Shown here: in pieces, positions 1-5,439 of the stretch
Numbering within the stretch: position 1 is the first letter of the stretch
How the letters are laid out: each line of letters starts with the position of its first letter
Assembly: GCA_937868145.1 (NCBI GenBank)
Contig: CALMMH010000680.1
Coordinates: 1-5,439 of the forward strand
DNA length: 5,439 nucleotides
From: an uncultured Phycisphaerales bacterium
Lineage (GTDB): Bacteria > Planctomycetota > Phycisphaerae > Sedimentisphaerales > Anaerobacaceae
Direction of reading: 5' to 3'
The notes under the pieces: generated by a model
Told to the model about the DNA's origin: nothing
Databases searched by the model: none
Seen by the model: only the letters and a program-made list of their open reading frames with translations
Translations under genes and position numbers: made by a program

Positions 1-207
1 GAAACACAGGCCCCAGAAACCGCCTCACGGACGGAGGGGTCGATTCCCACAGTCTCCTGCGGTTGATTCGGGATCGCCGAGCCCGCTTGGAAGACCGCAC
101 ATCAGGGCTTTGCGTCTCTGCGGATAAACACCCCCTCCCTTGTACTCGAGCGGGCGATGCGACCGCGCCGCGAATGTCGCTCAGGGAATAGGACGACACG
201 TCAGTCA
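1..207 (-). other. Atypical Arg/Ser-rich C-terminal extension of the amidotransferase frame
   Basis: After EAWYRMYIEDG (615-625), where family members normally end within a few residues, the frame continues for about 69 codons to the window edge. The last 54 residues hold 12 Arg and a Lys, including RARRSRINRRR (667-677), and no recognised domain. Both alternative minus-strand frames meet TGA at 205-207 and 201-203, exactly at the normal end. The tail may be a real extension, the beginning of a fused domain beyond the window, or intergenic DNA read through because a stop was lost or shifted by an indel. A second minus-strand frame is open from 101 down to 3 and has an AGGAG at 54-58 only 3 nt before a GTG at 48-50, so the start of a following gene here is possible but weak. 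Confidence 0.5.
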
Positions 208-2083
208 CACCATCCTCAATGTACATACGGTACCATGCCTCGATCGCTATGATGCTCCACAGTTGCAACGCGTAGTTTCGCCGGCCAGACAGATGATCTC
301 CCAGCAATACCGTGACTCGGTCGGGATCGAGCAACCCGCTTCGTCCAATGTGTTCCCGGGACAGGAATATATCGACGAACTCCCGTAAATCCCCCTTGAT
401 CCACTCCCCAATGGGCGAGTCAAAACCTCGCTTGCGGCGATTGACAATACCTCGGGGGATCCACTCGACGGCCACTTCCTTGAAGATGTGTTTGGATCGG
501 CTCCCATGGAGCCGGTATGAAGACGGCAGGGACGTCACGAAGTCGACCAATTCATAGTCGCACAACGGGGAACGCACTTCCAGGCCGTGCGCCATGCTCA
601 TGCGGTCCATGTAGCAGAGTTGATACTCGGGCAGATAACCGCCGATATCCAGGTCGGCCGCTCGCTCGAGCAGACTGCGATCGTCAGAACCACAGAGGTA
701 CTTGCGCAGTACGGATTCCCCTTGAGGACTTGCCGCAGCGGCTACAGTCATCCGCGACAAGAGGGGCATTCGGATGTCACGACTCAAGAGACTCACCCAG
801 TTCATGTAGGCTTCGTCCGGCGGCAGTTCTGAGGCTTCCACAAACCTCCTTGCGCGGTTCACAAACCGCCCCCCCTTGCTCGTTTCCGGCCACCTTTGCA
901 CGATCCTTTCGACCACGTGACGACGGACCAACCGCGGTAACATACGATAGTATTGGAGAGCACGAATGCCGGCAAATCGCGGATAGCCGTAGAAGATCTC
1001 ATCGCCTCCCGTGCCGCCCAGAGCCACTTTGACGAAGCGTTTTGTGAACTCGCACAACAGGTATACCAAAACGGAGGTAGGCTCGCCATGAGGCTCGTCA
1101 TAATGCCACAAGATCTTCGGCAGCAACTCGATGCTGGACTTTGCCTCCAGAATCAATTCATGATGCGTGCTTCCGACCCGGTCGGCAACGAGTCTGGCGT
1201 ACGACAACTCGTTGTACCCGGTTGCAGCGCCACCGAAACCTACTGCAAACGTCTGCACTTGGGCCGCATGCCGGCGCATCAGGGCGACGATGGTCGAGGA
1301 ATCAATCCCTCCGCTGAGAAATCCACCGACCTCTACGTCGCTCTTCAGGCACAATTTGACTGTCTCGTTCAGCCGATCCGCCAACTCCTCCTTTGCCTGG
1401 GGGAAGGAAATACCTTGGCGGCGTTGTGTTGCGCGCTGCCAATAGGACACCAAGCGGATTTGGCCATCTTCATGAATCAAGAGTTGTCCCGGCCCCAACT
1501 TCGCAATCCCCTCGTAGAACGTGTGGGGAGAGGTAACATAGCCCATTGCCATGAAATCGCACACGGCCTGGGCGTTGACCATCCTCCGGACCGGTTGCTG
1601 CAGCAGAGCCTTGATCTCCGAGCCGAACAGAAGCCGCCGCCCATCAAACGAGTAAAATAGAGGCTTCTCTCCAATCCGATCACGCGCCAGAACGAGCCGT
1701 CGCTTTCGCGCATCCCAGAGAGCCAGGGCGAACATCCCGCGAAGCTGGTCTACGAAGCTTAGTCCCTCGTCCTCATACAGATGAACGATCACCTCCGTGT
1801 CCGATGTCGAAGCAACACGATGGCCTCTGTCAATCAGTCTCGCGCGGATATCCTGGTAATTGTAGATCTCCCCATTGAAAACAATCCAGATCGTCTGGTC
1901 TTCGTTGGACATGGGCTGGTGACCTGACTTCAGATCGATGACACTCAGACGCCGATGGGCCAGACCGATTCCCGCCCCCAAATAGAATCCCTCATCGTCG
2001 GGCCCGCGATGCGTCAGGCTCGCCCCCATAGCCCGCAGGAGTTGCTCGTCATCGAAACCGGCGTATCCAGTTATTCCGCACAT
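1..2083 (-). CDS. asnB: Asparagine synthase-type glutamine amidotransferase, C-terminal end cut by window edge
   Basis: The enzyme hydrolyses glutamine in an N-terminal Ntn domain and passes ammonia to an ATP-dependent synthetase domain that amidates a carboxylate via an acyl-AMP intermediate; it is cytoplasmic. The frame opens with MCGITGYAGF, so Cys2 is the nucleophile after Met removal. RRLSVID (44-50), NGEIYN (70-75) and SDTEV (94-98) line the glutaminase pocket. The synthetase domain shows the PP-loop SGGIDSS (257-263), GGTGGDEIFYGY (356-367), EVRSPLCDYELVDF (502-515), KHIFKEVA (531-538) and RRKRGFDSPIGEW (549-561). The ATG at 2083 is fixed by the essential Cys2; its Shine-Dalgarno is weak. 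It lies 16 nt after the DUF362 gene. 694 codons are visible with no stop, whereas relatives usually end near 620-640, so the tail from about residue 626 is extra. Next to a glycosyltransferase it more likely amidates a glycan or its precursor than makes free asparagine, though true asparagine synthetase cannot be excluded. The family call is certain; the substrate is unknown. Confidence 0.95.
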   Translation of the reverse strand, partial: MCGITGYAGFDDEQLLRAMGASLTHRGPDDEGFYLGAGIGLAHRRLSVIDLKSGHQPMSNEDQTIWIVFNGEIYNYQDIRARLIDRGHRVASTSDTEVIVHLYEDEGLSFVDQLRGMFALALWDARKRRLVLARDRIGEKPLFYSFDGRRLLFGSEIKALLQQPVRRMVNAQAVCDFMAMGYVTSPHTFYEGIAKLGPGQLLIHEDGQIRLVSYWQRATQRRQGISFPQAKEELADRLNETVKLCLKSDVEVGGFLSGGIDSSTIVALMRRHAAQVQTFAVGFGGAATGYNELSYARLVADRVGSTHHELILEAKSSIELLPKILWHYDEPHGEPTSVLVYLLCEFTKRFVKVALGGTGGDEIFYGYPRFAGIRALQYYRMLPRLVRRHVVERIVQRWPETSKGGRFVNRARRFVEASELPPDEAYMNWVSLLSRDIRMPLLSRMTVAAAASPQGESVLRKYLCGSDDRSLLERAADLDIGGYLPEYQLCYMDRMSMAHGLEVRSPLCDYELVDFVTSLPSSYRLHGSRSKHIFKEVAVEWIPRGIVNRRKRGFDSPIGEWIKGDLREFVDIFLSREHIGRSGLLDPDRVTVLLGDHLSGRRNYALQLWSIIAIEAWYRMYIEDGVTDVSSYSLSDIRGAVASPARVQGRGCLSAETQSPDVRSSKRARRSRINRRRLWESTPPSVRRFLGPVF
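108..123 (-). repeat. Candidate dispersed-repeat fragment (CCGCAGAGACGCAAAG)
   Basis: The minus strand reads CCGCAGAGACGCAAAG. From memory, this resembles the GCAGAGACGCAAAG/CACAGAGACACAGAG type of short dispersed element found between genes in many environmental bacterial genomes, where it often yields spurious peptides. Only one copy is seen in the window, so repetitiveness cannot be shown here. It falls inside the atypical amidotransferase tail and supports reading that tail as former intergenic DNA. Confidence 0.3.
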
Positions 2084-2099
2084 AGGCACTCAGTCTCAC

Positions 2100-3617
2100 T
2101 CATTCGGAACAGACCACTTCGGCGCGTCCCTGCCACCCAAAATGAGGGCGAAAACGCAGGTTCAGTCCAGCCACTTCACTCAGGCAACCCCGCAACCTGA
2201 CGTCGTTTGACACACAGACCACTCCGTCATACCCGCACATAGCAATAGGCAAGGAGGATGCGTCTGTGGCGTGACAAAGCAGTGGAAGATGCCGATGATC
2301 GAAATCCATCACGCGGGTACAAGCTAGGTCGACAATCACTGGATTGCTGCCGGCCACCACACATCCAGCCGGTTTGCGCGTTGGGTCCAGAGGGCCGTTA
2401 CCTTCCCCTCCGACAATTCCATCGACAATACAGAAGATACGCCTCGCAGGCGCGTTTTGCAGTTGTCCGTTCGAACCGGCGTACGCCACAATCCTGTTCA
2501 GATCGACCACCATCCGCCAGGTCGTGTCGTTGCCGTACCAATTGCCTGAACGAACAGCATCCTTGTTGGTGTCCCCGAAGACACACGCTCCCACAGACTT
2601 GATCGGCCCAGCCACAACCCTCCGCAGAGGACCCAGCAAGGGAAACGCTCTCCTGAAACACTCCATGCACCTGCGTTCGATTCGGTGCATCAAACCGTCA
2701 TCGCGGTACTGATCTCCCCCCTGCGACGGCGTTCCTTCTCGGTGGTGCGGCAGCCAGTTCTTGTTGCCGTTGATCCCTACGAGGTTCTTCATGCAGACGG
2801 TAATGCCGGTCTTCTTGTGGGTTTTGAGCTTGGGCAGATTGATGACGCAATCCGCCTCCAGGATCGTTCGGGAAACCAGATACTCGTGCACGCCGCCGGT
2901 GTGATGCCGGCGGATCTCGCTCGTGTCGTACTCCGAGCCGTAGAGCAGATGGCACAGGTTCTCCACCTCGGCAAACATGGAATGTCGTCCGAGGTCCACC
3001 TTCACATAGCCAGCCGGATCGCCGGGCAGAGGGTCGTGGCCGACGATGACTCCATCCACCTTACGCGCCTTCTCCGGCCGCAGATCGTACACCTCCACAT
3101 CGAAATGTGCGTGACGCCGGTAGAACTCCACGATCTCGTCCACTCCGGCCATTTTCCGGATTTCGTCGAAATCCGCGTCATTCTGCGGGGCATCGGCGAT
3201 GATGAGGCGTCCACGTCCCTGGAGAGCGACATATGCGTAGTCCAGGGCCGCTCGAATGACGGCCCCATGGGTGATCAGGCAGTCCTCATGCCCCGCCTTC
3301 GTCTCCCGGAAATGGCGAACGAAGTTCGGTTTCAGAACCACGGTGTTGCCAGGCCGGATGAACTCGCTCAGCGGGTTCCAGTCCTTCTGGCCGTAGTGCT
3401 CTGCATCCAACTCCAGCAGACGGAGAGCGTCGCGCCCCCCTTCATATGCTTCGTTGACCTCGTTCGCCAAACCCGCCGGACCAAACGGATACTCTGGGTA
3501 ACTAACGGCAGGTGAATAAGGCGGTTTAGCCGGGTACCCAGTATGCCCCGCCGCGATAGCGACCTTCGAGGACATCAGGGGAACCTTGGTTTGAGACATC
3601 GTCTGCTCTACCTTCAT
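2100..3617 (-). CDS. DUF362 family protein
   Basis: This 505-residue protein of the DUF362 family (PF04015) has no established reaction. Family hallmarks occur in order: WNPLSEFIRPG (80-90), VLKPNFVRHF (94-103), ITHG (115-118), ADAPQND (141-147), VINLPKLKTHKKTGIT (258-273), KNLVGINGNKNWLPHHR (277-293), GNDTTWRMVVDLNRI (362-376), VDGIVGGEGNGPLDP (398-412) and GSNPVIVD (423-430). The subtype with KPPYSP and YPEYPF near the N terminus is, to my recollection, common near polysaccharide genes. There is a single CxxC (CMEC, 317-320) but no ferredoxin-like CX2CX2CX3C cluster, unlike DUF362 proteins fused to 4Fe-4S domains. No signal peptide or clear membrane helix is visible, so it is probably cytoplasmic. 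The chosen ATG overlaps the glycosyltransferase stop by 4 nt (ATGA); Met7 and Met15 are alternative starts, and Met15 has AAGG 8 nt upstream and begins the conserved-looking SSKVAIAAG. Translational coupling to the glycosyltransferase and the adjoining amidotransferase argue for a role in the same glycan pathway. Confidence 0.9.
   Translation of the reverse strand: MKVEQTMSQTKVPLMSSKVAIAAGHTGYPAKPPYSPAVSYPEYPFGPAGLANEVNEAYEGGRDALRLLELDAEHYGQKDWNPLSEFIRPGNTVVLKPNFVRHFRETKAGHEDCLITHGAVIRAALDYAYVALQGRGRLIIADAPQNDADFDEIRKMAGVDEIVEFYRRHAHFDVEVYDLRPEKARKVDGVIVGHDPLPGDPAGYVKVDLGRHSMFAEVENLCHLLYGSEYDTSEIRRHHTGGVHEYLVSRTILEADCVINLPKLKTHKKTGITVCMKNLVGINGNKNWLPHHREGTPSQGGDQYRDDGLMHRIERRCMECFRRAFPLLGPLRRVVAGPIKSVGACVFGDTNKDAVRSGNWYGNDTTWRMVVDLNRIVAYAGSNGQLQNAPARRIFCIVDGIVGGEGNGPLDPTRKPAGCVVAGSNPVIVDLACTRVMDFDHRHLPLLCHATDASSLPIAMCGYDGVVCVSNDVRLRGCLSEVAGLNLRFRPHFGWQGRAEVVCSE
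3614..3617 (-). other. ATGA stop/start overlap between glycosyltransferase and DUF362 genes
   Basis: The TGA of the glycosyltransferase (3614-3616) and the ATG of the DUF362 gene (3615-3617) share bases. No good Shine-Dalgarno precedes this ATG, so re-initiation by the terminating ribosome is the likely mode of translation. This supports co-transcription and keeps the two products at linked levels. Confidence 0.75.
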
Positions 3618-4942
3618 GACTGCGTCAACTCAGCCAGAATGCGGTCCCATCGCTGAATTGTGGCGTCTGTCTCATATCGCATGGCCGCATTATGAGCTGC
3701 CTCGGAGAAGGACTTCTGCTTCCGTTTATCAGTCAGCAATTCGACAATACGTTCGGCAAACACCTCCGGCGAACGCCGGGGAACAAGATAGCCATTCACC
3801 CCGTCGTCCACGAGATCGCCCAGATCTCCCACGTCGGAGACGATCGCGGGCAAACCGCACATCATGGCTTCCATCATCGACAGCGATAATCCTTCCGAAT
3901 CGGAGGTAAGAGCAAAAACCTTGCTCCGCCGAAGCCAGGTCGCCACATCGTCCTGACGTCCCAGAAAAGAGACATGGCCGTCGATGTGCAGGTCCGCGGA
4001 CAACGCCTGCAGCGAGTCGCGAAGCGGGCCGTCCCCCACGATGACGGCCTTGATGCCCGGGACTCTCTCCGCCGCGATCTTCACAGCGTGCAGAAGGACG
4101 TCGATCCGCTTGATCTCCACCAGGCGCCCGGTCAGGATCAGGTCGTACCGCGGAGATTCCGTGGCCCGCTGGAACTGCGAGGGGTCGATGCCGCCCGACA
4201 CAACATGAAACGCGGTGTGCACGCCTTTTTCGCGAAAGAACGTAACCGCCTTCGTCCCCATCGTGATGATCGTGTCGAAGGTCCCGACGATCTTCAGCAA
4301 CCGCGACTCCACAACCGCGTCAGGCGTCTCCATCCTGCCGGTAATGTTGTCTTTGGAATGACACCCGCCGTCCAAGACTTCCGCGGGGCCCCCGACGCAG
4401 AAATACATGGATCGCGCGCCAACCAGGCGGGCCACCAATGCCGCGACGATCCCATTCGCAACCAGATAGAAGCCACCGACCCAATCCGGCCTCCTGCACA
4501 GGGTGGCCCAGGCGAACGTCAGCAGTCGCGCCTGCGTCGCTCCTATGACCCTTACCATCCACTGCGGCGGATAGATCGGCGTGACCTTGGGCACTGCAGG
4601 AACGGGATTCGTCGACACCATCCACACGTGAGCGCAGCCCTCGGACGCCGCCAAAGGACCCAGATGATTTCGGATCCAATTGGCGGAGTCAAATCGCCCC
4701 GTGAGCAAGATATTACAGCCTTGGCTGGAGATTGGCCGTCTCCGCCGTCCGATCACCTTCGCAACTGCCAGCAAGACCACCCATCCCAGCGTGGACAGCC
4801 GGGCACAGACATGCCAGAACCCTCGCCGCAACCGGCGACGAAATGGGACCACTGCGGCTGCAGGCTCAGTATCGTGCTGCACCGTTTCCGTGATGGCCCT
4901 CTCCACAGGCGTGACTGTGTTGGATGAGTAATCATTTGTCAT
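3614..4942 (-). CDS. GT4-type glycosyltransferase (GT-B fold)
   Basis: This is a retaining glycosyltransferase of the Glycos_transf_1 (PF00534) type, expected to move a sugar from a nucleotide-sugar donor onto a lipid-linked or growing glycan at the inner membrane face. The protein is 442 aa. The acceptor-side domain begins around CNILLTGRFDS (76-86), and the donor domain follows with VVSGGIDPSQF (247-257), TGRLVEIKRIDVLLHA (271-286, R273 and K278 at the usual phosphate-contacting sites), VIVGDGPLRDSL (300-311), FLGRQDDV (326-333) and the EX7E motif E350-E358 in SEGLSLSMMEAM. VGDLGDLVDDGVNGYLV (371-387) closes the fold. About 70 residues precede the fold and carry a hydrophobic stretch (53-64) between RRRLRR and RRRR, suggesting monotopic membrane attachment. 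The ATG at 4942 was chosen because it forms an ATGA overlap with the upstream gene; a TTG at 4969 would add nine residues and overlap more deeply. Donor and acceptor cannot be told from sequence. Confidence 0.92.
   Translation of the reverse strand: MTNDYSSNTVTPVERAITETVQHDTEPAAAVVPFRRRLRRGFWHVCARLSTLGWVVLLAVAKVIGRRRRPISSQGCNILLTGRFDSANWIRNHLGPLAASEGCAHVWMVSTNPVPAVPKVTPIYPPQWMVRVIGATQARLLTFAWATLCRRPDWVGGFYLVANGIVAALVARLVGARSMYFCVGGPAEVLDGGCHSKDNITGRMETPDAVVESRLLKIVGTFDTIITMGTKAVTFFREKGVHTAFHVVSGGIDPSQFQRATESPRYDLILTGRLVEIKRIDVLLHAVKIAAERVPGIKAVIVGDGPLRDSLQALSADLHIDGHVSFLGRQDDVATWLRRSKVFALTSDSEGLSLSMMEAMMCGLPAIVSDVGDLGDLVDDGVNGYLVPRRSPEVFAERIVELLTDKRKQKSFSEAAHNAAMRYETDATIQRWDRILAELTQS
4939..4942 (-). 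other. ATGA stop/start overlap that sets the glycosyltransferase start
   Basis: The upstream gene ends with ATA-TGA and the ATG of the glycosyltransferase (4940-4942) shares its last bases. GGAG lies 11 nt before the ATG, a weak but usable ribosome site. The overlap favours this start over the TTG nine codons upstream and ties the two genes into one transcript. Confidence 0.7.
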
Positions 4943-5439
4943 ATGTGTGGCAACTCCGGCAATAACCAACTCAAAGACACACTGGGCCGGTCCGTGTAGT
5001 CGCGGTCATTCCGCTGAACAGCAGCGACTTCCTCCCCGTCGACCACAACGCAAACCGTCCGGAAATCCGGCACATAGAACGTTAGGCCGTCCAGGTCCGC
5101 CCTCGATGGTCCGTCGCCGATCTGGGCATTCGTCCGAGTATCCACGACGATGTGAAGCCCCTTCTTGTCCTGAACGCAGTCTAACGCGATTTCCCGACAC
5201 ACGCGACGATAGTCCAGGAGCCGTCGAGTCGTGGTGACCAGGATCTTCCCACTGTGGAATGCCTCCGCGAGCCGCCGGAAGCCGGCTACCGCCTTCCTGT
5301 CGAATGGGACGTTGGGATTGTCGATCTTTCCCAGATGCGTGTACAGAATGCACGTCCCACCCCGCTCGATCAGTCGGTTCAGCATCCGGTCCGTCAGGAC
5401 GTCGCCGATGTGTCTGCCCTGGTCGCGGGAGCTGACCCC
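4939..5439 (-). CDS. C-terminal part of a polysaccharide-deacetylase-like protein, N-terminus beyond window
   Basis: 166 residues are visible and the frame is open to the right edge, so the true start is outside; the ATG at 5385 is internal. The visible part begins with what looks like the end of a NodB-type barrel: GGTCILYTHLGKI (27-39), with Tyr-Thr-His where deacetylase-like proteins carry a late conserved His, then LAEAFHSGKILVTTTRRLL (57-75). A compact, probably beta-rich tail follows, with GLHIVVDTRT (94-103), LDGLTFYVPD (116-125), VCVVVDGEEV (129-138) and RPSVSLSWLLPELP (151-164). This arrangement resembles, from memory, the C-terminal ends of polysaccharide-deacetylase-related proteins in surface-glycan clusters, in which a small beta domain follows the barrel. 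The metal-binding Asp/His motifs that would prove it lie outside the window. It is coupled by ATGA overlap to the glycosyltransferase, consistent with a glycan-modifying job. Another carbohydrate-active barrel remains possible. Confidence 0.5.
   Translation of the reverse strand, partial: GVSSRDQGRHIGDVLTDRMLNRLIERGGTCILYTHLGKIDNPNVPFDRKAVAGFRRLAEAFHSGKILVTTTRRLLDYRRVCREIALDCVQDKKGLHIVVDTRTNAQIGDGPSRADLDGLTFYVPDFRTVCVVVDGEEVAAVQRNDRDYTDRPSVSLSWLLPELPHI

Noticed and set aside
842..851. Strong Shine-Dalgarno-like AAGGAGG on the minus strand inside the amidotransferase gene
   Set aside because: It is followed by GTG at only about 3 nt and sits mid-domain in an intact frame; likely chance Arg-Arg codon usage.
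869..875. Run of seven C (seven G on the coding strand) as a possible slippage or sequencing-error site
   Set aside because: The amidotransferase frame is continuous with recognisable family sequence on both sides, so no indel is indicated here.
953..1660. 235-codon open frame on the plus strand
   Set aside because: It is antisense to the synthetase domain of the amidotransferase, including its PP-loop, and shows no motif of its own.
2084..2099. Promoter or terminator between the DUF362 and amidotransferase genes
   Set aside because: The gap is only 16 nt with no hairpin or T-run, so it is an intra-operon spacer.
2685..3515. 276-codon open frame on the plus strand
   Set aside because: It lies wholly antisense to the DUF362 gene, whose motifs are unmistakable. 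The plus-strand peptide has no recognisable domain; it is a by-product of GC-rich codon use.
3974..4927. 317-codon open frame on the plus strand
   Set aside because: It is antisense to the glycosyltransferase, very rich in Arg, Pro, His and Asp, and without any family motif; a shadow frame.
4943..4969. Nine-codon upstream extension of the glycosyltransferase from a TTG
   Set aside because: The ATG at 4942 gives the compact ATGA overlap seen also at the next junction, and the extra residues would overlap the upstream gene without added support.

Overview
The window is a densely packed, GC-rich bacterial segment in which all four recognisable genes lie on the minus strand and are read from right to left. 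In transcription order they are: the C-terminal part of a polysaccharide-deacetylase-like protein (4939-5439, entering from the right edge), a GT4-type glycosyltransferase (3614-4942), a DUF362 protein (2100-3617) and a large glutamine-dependent asparagine-synthase-type amidotransferase (1-2083, leaving through the left edge). The first three genes are joined by two ATGA stop/start overlaps of 4 nt, and the fourth follows after 16 nt. I see no promoter, terminator or gene-free stretch between them, so this looks like the middle of one operon.

The gene set fits an exopolysaccharide, O-antigen or other surface-glycan biosynthesis locus. The GT4 enzyme would transfer a sugar from an activated donor, the amidotransferase would amidate an acidic group (for example a uronic acid or amino-acid substituent), and the deacetylase-like protein would trim or modify the glycan. 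The DUF362 protein is of unknown biochemical role. The roles are inferred from family and neighbourhood; no substrate can be read from the sequence.

The leftmost part (about 1-205) is the oddest. The amidotransferase frame stays open for about 70 codons beyond the point where such proteins normally end. The added tail is Arg/Ser-rich and contains a 16-bp element resembling dispersed repeats of environmental bacterial genomes. Both other minus-strand frames stop at 201-207, exactly at the expected protein end.

No taxonomic marker is present. High GC, the gene mix and the repeat-like element suggest an environmental bacterium of the kind common in Planctomycetota, Nitrospirota, Acidobacteriota or similar metagenomic lineages, but this is a weak inference. 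There are no RNA genes, CRISPR arrays, insertion sequences or attachment sites that I can support.
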